A stretch of DNA of 10,995 nucleotides from Nanobdellota archaeon (GTDB lineage: Archaea > Nanobdellota > Nanobdellia > Woesearchaeales > JAUYGA01). The notes under the pieces were generated by a model. That model ran no database searches. It was given only the letters and a program-made list of their open reading frames with translations, and was not told the DNA's origin. Numbering within the stretch: the stretch's first letter is position 1; every line of letters begins with the position of its first letter. A program made the translations under genes and the position numbers. The DNA lies in the NCBI GenBank assembly GCA_030690755.1, contig JAUYGA010000175.1, forward strand, positions 1 to 10,995, written 5' to 3'. Below are positions 1 through 6,793 of this stretch, in pieces.

Positions 1-1
1 A

Positions 2-1666
2 ACAGCAGTCCAGATTGGCGACCCTTACACTCAAAGAAAACTTTTTGAAGCTCTGCTTGAAGCAAGAGATAAAGGGATAATCAATTTCATAACTGATCTA
101 GGTGCAGGAGGAGTCTCATGCGCAGCTCTTGAGATGGCTGAAGAGACAAACGGCCTTGACATAAATCTTGATAAACTGCTTGTTAAATATGAAGGCATGA
201 CTGCAACAGAATTATTCTTGAATGAATCCCAGGAAAGAATGGCCATCGCATTGAATCCAAAATATGCAGCGCAGTTTGAAGAAATACTAAAAAAGCACGA
301 AGTGGAATATTCGGATATCGGCAGTTTCACAAATTCTGGGCGAGCGATTGTAAAATCAAAAGATGAAGTTGTCGTCGACATGGATATGCATTTCATAAAT
401 AACGGATTTCCAAAAAGAACGCTTAATCCAAAAGAATACCGCTTGAATGAAGAATATGCAGCAAACCTTGAGCTGCTTTTTGAGCTTAGACGGAATAATG
501 TTTATATCAAAAATATCGAAGGAAATAAATTTGCAAAGCATGAATTCTATGAGATGCATAAGAGACCGAATCTTGCAAGCATTGCATCATTTATGGATAA
601 GATGGACAGCACTGTAAAAGGTTTGAGTGTCCAACATTGCATTCAAGGAAAAGGCCGCGTCTCTGGAAGAGCAAGCTGCACACTTCCTGATACAGAATCA
701 AAAGAAGCCCTTATCCAGGCATATGGTCATGCAGAGCGTCAGTCTTACATTGACGCAGAAAGGATGGGAATAAACTCTTTCTTAAGATCTATCGGAAACA
801 ATATTGCGATGGGTGGCAGGCTTGATTACATGGTTGCCACAGATCAGGCATTATGGCAAAATTCAGACAAACCAGAATATCAGCAGATGCTCATTGAAGG
901 AAACAGAGGATTGTCAAAAGTCATTGAAGGCTGCGAAGTTCCAGTAATATCAGGAAAAGATTCAATGTATAACCAGGCAAAAATCTATGACAAGAACGGA
1001 AATGTCGTCGAGAGAGGAGTTTTCCCGACAATTCTTATGACAACACTTTCAAAAATAGATGATGTTGATAAGCTTGTTACGATTGATGCAAAAAATGAAG
1101 GTGATGTCATATATATAATCGGTTCAAAAACAAAAGCTGATATGGGCGGTTCAGAGTTCATGAATATGTATTCTGAAAAACACAATGTTGAATTTCACAT
1201 AGGAAAAACAAGCGATGAAAAAATATCCGAAGTCTATGAGACATTCAAGAAAATCAACAAAGCAGCGGATGAGCAGCTGCTCCAGTCTGCAATATATGTT
1301 GAGTCTGGCGGAATAATGATTGCTCTGAGGGATATGGCAATGTCTGGCGAAATCGGAATCAAAGCAGACTTAAGCAAAGTCCATCACGATTACAAAATCG
1401 AACAGCACGAATTAATGTATGGAGAAACAGAGGGAAGATTCATAGTTACAGTAAAACCGCAGGATTGCGAGAAATTTGAAAAATCAGTTGGATTATTTGC
1501 AGACAAATCCAGCAATTCTGAATATGGGTGCAGAAAAATAGGTTTTGTTGGCGGAAAAACTCTTGACATAGAACATAACAATAGGACCATTTTGTCAGAA
1601 AAAGTGGATGACATTTTGGCCACATATCATCAAAAAACAGAAGAACAACCAAAAATAGCAGCATAA
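2..1666 (+). CDS. purL: Phosphoribosylformylglycinamidine (FGAM) synthase, synthetase subunit PurL; 5' end outside the window
   Basis: PurL converts formylglycinamide ribotide, ATP and ammonia to FGAM, the fourth step of cytoplasmic IMP synthesis. The open frame runs from the window edge, so the N-terminal part is missing; 554 codons are visible. The ATG at 134 is internal, because conserved PurL sequence lies upstream of it: QIGDPYTQ (nt 11-34) and the metal/ATP-site motif DLGAGGVSC (nt 95-121). ESQER follows at 224-238. The second PurM-like half contains GKDSM (953-967), the form I associate with large PurL proteins rather than the GGNVS form of small PurL. In that half the usual D-x-A-V nucleotide motif is not evident: the equivalent stretch reads GRVSGRASC. 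Glutaminase is supplied by the separate purQ 7 nt downstream, and no purS lies between them. Family assignment is secure. Whether this is the large or small PurL form cannot be settled without the N-terminus. Confidence 0.95.
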   Translation, partial: TAVQIGDPYTQRKLFEALLEARDKGIINFITDLGAGGVSCAALEMAEETNGLDINLDKLLVKYEGMTATELFLNESQERMAIALNPKYAAQFEEILKKHEVEYSDIGSFTNSGRAIVKSKDEVVVDMDMHFINNGFPKRTLNPKEYRLNEEYAANLELLFELRRNNVYIKNIEGNKFAKHEFYEMHKRPNLASIASFMDKMDSTVKGLSVQHCIQGKGRVSGRASCTLPDTESKEALIQAYGHAERQSYIDAERMGINSFLRSIGNNIAMGGRLDYMVATDQALWQNSDKPEYQQMLIEGNRGLSKVIEGCEVPVISGKDSMYNQAKIYDKNGNVVERGVFPTILMTTLSKIDDVDKLVTIDAKNEGDVIYIIGSKTKADMGGSEFMNMYSEKHNVEFHIGKTSDEKISEVYETFKKINKAADEQLLQSAIYVESGGIMIALRDMAMSGEIGIKADLSKVHHDYKIEQHELMYGETEGRFIVTVKPQDCEKFEKSVGLFADKSSNSEYGCRKIGFVGGKTLDIEHNNRTILSEKVDDILATYHQKTEEQPKIAA

Positions 1667-1673
1667 CTAAAAA

Positions 1674-2471
1674 ATGAAACCAAAAATAATCATACCAACC
1701 GGGCTTGGAATCAATTCTCATGAAGAGTTGAAGTACTGCTTTGAACTAGGAGGAGCAGAAGTTGACTTCAGACTAATCAATGAACTTGTTGCAAACCCAA
1801 AACTTCTTGAAAATTATCAGGGCATGGGTCTTGCAGGCGGTTTTGCAATGGGCGATCAGCTCGGAGCAGGCCAGTCTCTTTCATCAAGAATAAGATTGTC
1901 AGGATTAAAGGAAAAACTAGAAGAAAAAATTGACGATGTTAATTTTCCAATTTACAGCGTCTGTAATTCTCTTCAGCTGATGGCAAAGCTTAATCTTTTT
2001 ACAGTTCAGGTAGGAACAACAAAAAATAGTTCTGGAAAACACGAGACATCCTATTGGGATATTGGTGTTAATGAAAAATGCGATACAGTCTGGCTTTCTG
2101 AGTTGAAAGGGTATGTTAATCCAATCTTCGCGCCGATTTCTCATGGCGAGGGAAGAATTTATGTCAGCGAGGAAAACTTAAAAATCGCTCAGGAACAAAA
2201 CATCATTGCATTGACATACCAAAAAGGGCATATCTGCGATTTTTTCAAATCATCAAGAAATCATTACAATCCAAACGGTTCTGTCACAGACATCGCAGGA
2301 TTCGGCTGGAACAACAACCTTGTTTTATTCCCTCATTTTGAAAGACTCCATCATGACTTCCAGAGGCCAGACAGGCAGTATGTCAAGGAAGAAAAAGGAA
2401 CAACAAAAGGAGTTTATGAACCGACATACCTGATGTTTAAGGCTGCAGTTGATTTCATGAAAGGGAATTGA
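1674..2471 (+). CDS. purQ: FGAM synthase glutaminase subunit PurQ
   Basis: This class I glutamine amidotransferase hydrolyses glutamine and passes ammonia to PurL. At 265 residues it is somewhat longer than the roughly 220-230 of typical bacterial PurQ. Visible motifs in order: LAGGFAMGDQLGAG at about 53-66 (PurQ consensus LPGGFSYGDDLGAG); nucleophile Cys97 in PIYSVCNSLQL; SHGEGR at 156-161; NPNGSVTDIAGF at 199-210; and the catalytic His221/Glu223 in PHFER. The last motif is normally PHPER, so Pro is replaced by Phe while both catalytic residues are kept. The C-terminal 30-40 residues after PHFER extend beyond the usual end. The ATG lies 7 nt after the purL stop with no recognisable Shine-Dalgarno sequence, so translation probably depends on coupling to purL. 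The function is well supported by the motifs and by the adjacent purL. Confidence 0.95.
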   Translation: MKPKIIIPTGLGINSHEELKYCFELGGAEVDFRLINELVANPKLLENYQGMGLAGGFAMGDQLGAGQSLSSRIRLSGLKEKLEEKIDDVNFPIYSVCNSLQLMAKLNLFTVQVGTTKNSSGKHETSYWDIGVNEKCDTVWLSELKGYVNPIFAPISHGEGRIYVSEENLKIAQEQNIIALTYQKGHICDFFKSSRNHYNPNGSVTDIAGFGWNNNLVLFPHFERLHHDFQRPDRQYVKEEKGTTKGVYEPTYLMFKAAVDFMKGN

Positions 2472-2479
2472 AGATATTT

Positions 2480-2505
2480 GGAGTTGACAAAGGGAGTTGA
2501 CAAAG
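2480..2505 (+). repeat. Perfect 13-bp tandem duplication in the purQ-purE gap
   Basis: The unit GGAGTTGACAAAG occurs twice head to tail (2480-2492 and 2493-2505) in the 64-nt spacer between purQ and purE. Each copy carries GGAG and TTGACA. The purE ribosome-binding site lies further downstream, so the repeat is probably a slippage duplication and not a required element. No function can be inferred. Confidence 0.9.
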
Positions 2506-2535
2506 AGATAATAAAAAAAGTAAGGGGGCAAAAAT

Positions 2536-3078
2536 ATGATAGACAATATATTAAATGACCACGAGTTCAACAAGATAATGCAGTCGAATACTGGATGCGC
2601 CATTATAATGGCTGGTTCTGATAGTGATCTGCCTCACATTGAAAAAATAATAAAATCATTGGATTCTTGGGAAATTCCATACAGAACAGTAATCAAATCT
2701 GCGCATAAACAGGATGTTGAGGAAACAATCAAAGGTCTGAACAAGATTGGAGGCTCATATGCCCTAATTGCCGTCGCCGGCGGAACAGATGCTCTTTCAG
2801 GACAGGCATCATTTCATTCACATGCGCCAGTAATAAGTTGTCCTCCTGATCAAGAAAAATACTATAATGGCATTAACGAATCTTGTCTGAGAAACCCCCC
2901 AGGAAGTTCTAATGCCTATGTTGCAAGACCAGACAATGTTGGAAAATTCATCGCGCAGATGTATGCTGGTTTAAATCAGAGGTTTAATGAATTATTGGTC
3001 AAGTCAAACGAAGACAAAATCATGAAGCTCGAGGAAAAAGGCACAATTATATATGGCTCACATAGGTCTGGCAATTAA
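2536..3078 (+). CDS. purE: AIR carboxylase PurE, class II-like
   Basis: PurE places the carboxylate on aminoimidazole ribotide (AIR). Class I enzymes rearrange N5-CAIR made by PurK; class II enzymes (animal PAICS, Treponema denticola) use CO2 directly. At 180 residues the core motifs are MAGSDSD (25-31), SAHK (55-58), AVAGGTDALSG (79-89), PVISCPP (98-104) and LRNPPGSS (118-125). SAHK in place of SAHR, the SCPP motif, ALSG, and LRxPxG in place of the class I QMPxG pattern all point to class II. No purK is seen nearby, and purC follows directly. The start is set by AGGGGG at 2523-2528, eight bases before the ATG, giving about 20 residues ahead of the first core strand. The AGG at 81-83 differs from the AGRSN of class II enzymes that I recall. 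PurE identity is secure; the class assignment is an inference from motifs. Confidence 0.93.
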   Translation: MIDNILNDHEFNKIMQSNTGCAIIMAGSDSDLPHIEKIIKSLDSWEIPYRTVIKSAHKQDVEETIKGLNKIGGSYALIAVAGGTDALSGQASFHSHAPVISCPPDQEKYYNGINESCLRNPPGSSNAYVARPDNVGKFIAQMYAGLNQRFNELLVKSNEDKIMKLEEKGTIIYGSHRSGN

Positions 3079-3119
3079 TAATAAAGAATAAGATAAACAA
3101 ACTGAATAAAATACCAACT

Positions 3120-3126
3120 GAGGTGG
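3120..3126 (+). promoter_or_regulatory. Shine-Dalgarno sequence that decides the purC start
   Basis: GAGGTGG lies five bases before the ATG at 3132 and only two before the ATG at 3129. The in-frame GTG at 3123 is inside the motif itself. This favours 3132 as the start. Confidence 0.7.
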
Positions 3127-3131
3127 TTATG

Positions 3132-4346
3132 ATGTCAAACAATTTTTTAACTGAAAGCGAAGCAAGAATCCTAGTAGAAGAATATATGGAAAAAAATGAT
3201 TCTAAAAAAAGCGTAACAACTCAGGAAATTCTTGATTCTGGCGCAGTTCCAAGATTAAAAGGCTATGTTGTGAGACCTGGCAAAGTTTCTGGTTCTGTAT
3301 TTGGAGGCAAAGGCTCTTTTACAACTGAACAAAAAAATTATGAGGCCAATAAGCTAGAGGCCGACCATAATGTAGAAACTTTTACAGAAAAAGTGGATGG
3401 AAAAGATGTTATTATGGCCCAAGTTTATTTTGAAAATCCTCCAGTGGAGCTAAGAGACGGAACTCCTGTGAGGGGCATGGTAAGATCCGAGGATATATCT
3501 ACGCATGATCAAAAGAGAGGAAGCATACCCTTTAAAGATCAGATACTTGCAATGAACCATAATTATATGAGAAAACTTGCTGCGCCTTATATTGGAACAT
3601 CTCAATTTGAGATAAAAGGTCTAAGCGATAATTCGCCAGTCATTGCAGCAGAAAATTTGGTGCAGATTTCTCTTGAAAATGTAATGCGCGCATTCATGGC
3701 AAAGAGTTCAACAAAAACTTCTTTATATTATAATTATATGAAAGGAAAAAGAGATTTTTGCGGGCATAAACTGCCAGAAGGACTGATTCAAAATGGTCCG
3801 CTGCCTTATGTTATGGACACGCCGTCAACAAAATCAGATAAACATGACGAATCTGTATCGCCTGCGACTTTATTCAAAAGGGGCATATGCACACCGAGCC
3901 AGTATTTTGAAATAAGAAATAACTCCTTGATTTTTTATGGTGTTGCTTCATATGTGCTGAGCAAAGGCGGAATAATTCTTGTCGACACAAAACTGGAGCA
4001 TGGAATCAGTGTTGACGGCAAAATAAAATCCCAGGATGAAATAATCACCATGGATTCTTCAAGATTTTGGCTTGCAAAAGATTACAATGAGCAAATGGAA
4101 AAGCTAATCAGAGGAGAAATTACAGTATTAAACCCTGCATCTTACTCTAAGGAATTCGCTCGCGGTTATTCAAAAGGAAAAGAAGGATACACTCAAGAGC
4201 AGAGAGCAGCGATTGCAGTAAGATACATAATGGGAGTTCAAGAACTATTAAAGCAACCATTCAATCCTGATGTGAGGTCTGCAGAAGAAAGAATCGTAAG
4301 AGGTCTTGAACTTGTCGTCAATAATCTTGATTTGAAGGCTGCTTGA
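3132..4346 (+). CDS. purC: SAICAR synthetase PurC, long form
   Basis: PurC (phosphoribosylaminoimidazole-succinocarboxamide synthase) joins CAIR and aspartate using ATP to give SAICAR. With the start at 3132 it has 404 residues, much longer than the roughly 235-240 of typical bacterial PurC and closer to the long forms. Family motifs are clear in the second half: LPEGL (214-218), PLPYVMDTPSTKSDKHDE (about 223-240, covering the conserved TPSTK), the ATP/Mg-site stretch LVDTKLEHG (283-291), DSSRFW (308-313) and SYSKEF (337-342, compare SYDKQF in long homologues). The first ~75 residues are polar and contain no motif I recognise. The gene sits 53 nt after purE and 46 nt before purB, matching its place in the pathway. 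No separate domain or frameshift is visible. Confidence 0.93.
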   Translation: MSNNFLTESEARILVEEYMEKNDSKKSVTTQEILDSGAVPRLKGYVVRPGKVSGSVFGGKGSFTTEQKNYEANKLEADHNVETFTEKVDGKDVIMAQVYFENPPVELRDGTPVRGMVRSEDISTHDQKRGSIPFKDQILAMNHNYMRKLAAPYIGTSQFEIKGLSDNSPVIAAENLVQISLENVMRAFMAKSSTKTSLYYNYMKGKRDFCGHKLPEGLIQNGPLPYVMDTPSTKSDKHDESVSPATLFKRGICTPSQYFEIRNNSLIFYGVASYVLSKGGIILVDTKLEHGISVDGKIKSQDEIITMDSSRFWLAKDYNEQMEKLIRGEITVLNPASYSKEFARGYSKGKEGYTQEQRAAIAVRYIMGVQELLKQPFNPDVRSAEERIVRGLELVVNNLDLKAA

Positions 4347-4392
4347 ATAATAAAAAATAAAAAAACAGAAAACAGTAAATTTCAATAAAAAA

Positions 4393-5841
4393 ATGGAAAG
4401 AACACAACCAATACCAAGATATCCTGAAGGAGTAAAGCCGGACCCAAACACTCAAGTTGTAAAAAGGTATGGAACCCACGAAATGGGTTTGATTTGGGGC
4501 GCTGAAAGAACTTTTGAAAAACTGCTGTATGTTCAAGGCGAATCTGCGCTGGTTCTTTCTGAACTCTTCCCGGATATTGTTGCATTAGATCATGCAGAAG
4601 AGATTGCAAGCAAAGCAGACTTAAAACACATTAAAGCTGACAGAATCAGAGAACTTGAAGAAGAAAAAGGCCATGATGTTCTTGCAATAAATAAATCTCT
4701 TGAAGAGGTAATAAGTAAAGAGGCAGCATCGCATGTTAACAAAGCAAAAACAAGCGCCGACACGACAGAACCTGCGAGAGCATTGCAGAAGAGAGATTCG
4801 CTGATTGTTGTCGCAAGATCGATTGAAAATCTTAGGGACATAATCATAGAAAAATCTCTTGAGTGGATTGATGTCCCTCATATGGATACAACTCACCTTT
4901 ATGACGCATTGCCAACCGTTGCCGGAAGGCCGTTTGCTTATGTTGCTGAGATGCTTCAGTCAGGTCTTAATCTTCTGAAATTTGTATATGATAATTCTCT
5001 TGTCGGAAAATGGGCTGACGCAACAGGAAACCATCATTCTGCAACAGCTCTTGGGATAGATGGGATGAAGCTTCAGGAGAAATTCTGCAATAAATTAAAA
5101 ATAAAATATATGGATGCTCCTGCGCAGATTCCAGGACTAGAATTTGAAGCAGATGTAATTTATGTAATAACCAGATTTGGTGAGACACTAAACAATTTCG
5201 CTAATTATGTGGCGTGGGGCAGAAGCGACGATGTTAATATTTTCATTAATGGCAGGCCGCAAAAGCAGGAAGGCTCGGCAGCAATGCCTCACAAGAATGC
5301 TAAAAATGGCAACCCTACTGGAGAAGAACAGACAATATCTCAAGCAAATTATGCAAGAGGAATATTGACGACTGCTGTTTCTAATTGCGCATTTCCTTAT
5401 GCAAGAAACTTAGCAGGTTCATCAAGCGGAAGAATAATCCTTGAAGAGGGCTTTAAGTTCATCGATCATGTAACTAGGAGGATGGCTGATATTTTTTATT
5501 ATCTGAAATTAAGAGAAGACAGATGCAAAGAAAGGGTTGACAGAAGCTATGGGGTTGTAACATCGCAGCAAGTCATGACTTACCTCACAGACCATAGAAA
5601 AGTAAAAAATCCTATGGCCCGAAGCGAGGCGCATTCCCTCTGCGGAGAGCTTGCAACATATGCGTGGGAGAATAAGATTCCATTTGTCGATGTTGTTCTG
5701 AAAGATGAAAAAATTTCAGGAATGCTTGATGAAAAAACAATTAGAAATATAACAGACCCTTACAAGTATATTGGTCAGAGCAAAGAAATAATCAGGCTTG
5801 TGGCAGAAAAATATCATCATAAAAAGACAGAATTGAATTAA
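4393..5841 (+). CDS. purB: Adenylosuccinate lyase PurB with altered signature loop
   Basis: PurB removes fumarate from SAICAR (giving AICAR) and from adenylosuccinate (giving AMP). The 482-residue protein is a fumarase/aspartase-superfamily member. It shows GHDV (93-96), corresponding to the HDV of adenylosuccinate lyases; the catalytic-acid motif TTHLYDALPT with His168; and the flexible signature loop GSAAMPHK at 294-301, followed by NAKNGNP to 308. Two things differ from the superfamily pattern GSSxMPxKxNP. The second serine, the catalytic base in well-studied members, is Ala296, and four extra residues lie between Lys301 and the NP. I recall longer loops of this MPHK...NGNP kind in a subfamily of about 480 residues, so the insertion may be normal there. 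No Shine-Dalgarno sequence is visible before the ATG; the 46-nt gap is A-rich. Family call is secure; catalytic competence deserves checking. Confidence 0.93.
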   Translation: MERTQPIPRYPEGVKPDPNTQVVKRYGTHEMGLIWGAERTFEKLLYVQGESALVLSELFPDIVALDHAEEIASKADLKHIKADRIRELEEEKGHDVLAINKSLEEVISKEAASHVNKAKTSADTTEPARALQKRDSLIVVARSIENLRDIIIEKSLEWIDVPHMDTTHLYDALPTVAGRPFAYVAEMLQSGLNLLKFVYDNSLVGKWADATGNHHSATALGIDGMKLQEKFCNKLKIKYMDAPAQIPGLEFEADVIYVITRFGETLNNFANYVAWGRSDDVNIFINGRPQKQEGSAAMPHKNAKNGNPTGEEQTISQANYARGILTTAVSNCAFPYARNLAGSSSGRIILEEGFKFIDHVTRRMADIFYYLKLREDRCKERVDRSYGVVTSQQVMTYLTDHRKVKNPMARSEAHSLCGELATYAWENKIPFVDVVLKDEKISGMLDEKTIRNITDPYKYIGQSKEIIRLVAEKYHHKKTELN

Positions 5842-5856
5842 AAATCAAGTAAGATC

Positions 5857-5861
5857 GGAGG
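5857..5861 (+). promoter_or_regulatory. Shine-Dalgarno sequence of purO
   Basis: GGAGG sits seven bases before the ATG at 5869 and fixes that start. It contrasts with purQ and purB in the same operon, which lack such a site. Confidence 0.8.
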
Positions 5862-5868
5862 CATAAAA

Positions 5869-6747
5869 ATGACATACATTGGAAGAGCAGGTGGAATGGG
5901 TGAAACTTTATCAGGAGGAAAACCTTTTGCATTATATGCGATTGCAGGCAGAAGCGATTCAAGCAGGATGCGAGAATTTAATGTTCTTGAGCAGACTGTT
6001 GATTTCAGTTATATTCCTATTATAGGTCAGGATTTTACTGCAAATTATGAAACTAAGCAAAGGACTCAGGTAGTCCTGAAAGTTGATCCTATGGCTGGTA
6101 AAGTAACAGATGACCAGAAAGTTCAGGCTGATTTGATTTTCTACAATGCGATTATTGCTCAAAACACCAATGCAAGAACGCAAAAACCTTACTTGGTTGT
6201 CAGTAATGGGACTCAATCAAACATAATTTTGCTGACTCATAATTTGTCTCCTTGGCAGGCATCCAGCAATGGTAACCAACTTGAGCGAATTTTGCATGCT
6301 GCAGAAGTTGAGCCAGATGCTCCTAACTTCACTGCAAGAATTGCAGGAGAATACACTTTCCATGCAAGATTAGGTGAAGACAAAAAGCCCGTTTATGATA
6401 GGGAAGTTTTCACAATGGGGATTGTGACAAATAAACCTCAGCTAATGTCTGCTAATTTCGGAATTCAAGAGAGCAGAGGAATTGCGCAGATCATATCGAC
6501 TTATGTCGGCGAAGAGAACAAAGTTCTTATTCCTCCTGTCGCAAAGAATGAAAACATTCACGCAATAACAACCAAGCTGCCTGTTAAAGGAGAATCTGCT
6601 GAGGAACTCTGCAAAGAATTCTTTGACTTCATGGACAAGGAGTTTTTGGTAAGCGCAGCTGCCGCAGTTTTGGAAGAAGACGGCTGGAAGTTTGCAGTCA
6701 TCGATTATCAGAAGACGCAAAACTCAGAATTCAAAAAAACTGATTGA
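5869..6747 (+). CDS. purO: IMP cyclohydrolase, PurO type
   Basis: PurO closes the ring of FAICAR to give IMP, the last step of the pathway, doing the job of the C-terminal reaction of bacterial PurH without sharing its fold. Matches to the family are the N-terminal YIGR (3-6), GKPFALYAIAGRSDSSR (17-33; archaeal PurO has GKPFAAYRVSSRS), VVSNGTQ (110-116; compare VVSNGSH) and the APNFTARIAG region (151-160; compare TPRIAA). At 292 residues it is about 90 longer than the ~200-residue archaeal enzymes, with extra sequence both between the first and second motifs and in the C-terminal half. It is the last gene of the operon, 27 nt after purB. The AICAR formyltransferase that must act just before it is not in this window. 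Family call is good; homologues of unproven activity in bacteria share this fold. Confidence 0.87.
   Translation: MTYIGRAGGMGETLSGGKPFALYAIAGRSDSSRMREFNVLEQTVDFSYIPIIGQDFTANYETKQRTQVVLKVDPMAGKVTDDQKVQADLIFYNAIIAQNTNARTQKPYLVVSNGTQSNIILLTHNLSPWQASSNGNQLERILHAAEVEPDAPNFTARIAGEYTFHARLGEDKKPVYDREVFTMGIVTNKPQLMSANFGIQESRGIAQIISTYVGEENKVLIPPVAKNENIHAITTKLPVKGESAEELCKEFFDFMDKEFLVSAAAAVLEEDGWKFAVIDYQKTQNSEFKKTD
6733..6739 (-). terminator. Possible T-tract terminator for the minus-strand trxB unit
   Basis: Seven consecutive A on the plus strand read as T7 on the minus strand, about 55 nt beyond the trxB stop. It would overlap the last codons of purO. Archaeal termination often needs only T tracts, so this is plausible, but the A-run also simply encodes lysines. 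Confidence 0.3.
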
Positions 6748-6789
6748 TTTTTTAAACTGATTAATCTATTTGTTTTTTATTTTTCTTTT
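6748..6789 (+). terminator. T-rich terminator region of the purine operon
   Basis: Directly after the purO stop come TTTTTT (6748-6753) and then a second T-rich stretch around 6769-6789 with T6 and further short T runs. No strong stem-loop precedes them, which suits archaeal oligo-T termination. The region lies between two convergent genes. Confidence 0.55.
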
Positions 6790-6793
6790 GGAT

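Noticed and set aside
134..136. ATG at 134 as the purL start
   Set aside because: Conserved PurL sequence (GDPYTQ, DLGAGG) is in frame upstream to the window edge, so this Met is internal.
31..396. Minus-strand 121-codon open frame opposite purL
   Set aside because: Ser/Phe-rich shadow of the conserved purL frame; no ribosome site or recognisable motif.
3123..3131. GTG at 3123 or ATG at 3129 as the purC start
   Set aside because: Both lie in or too close to the GAGGTGG ribosome site; the ATG at 3132 has proper spacing.
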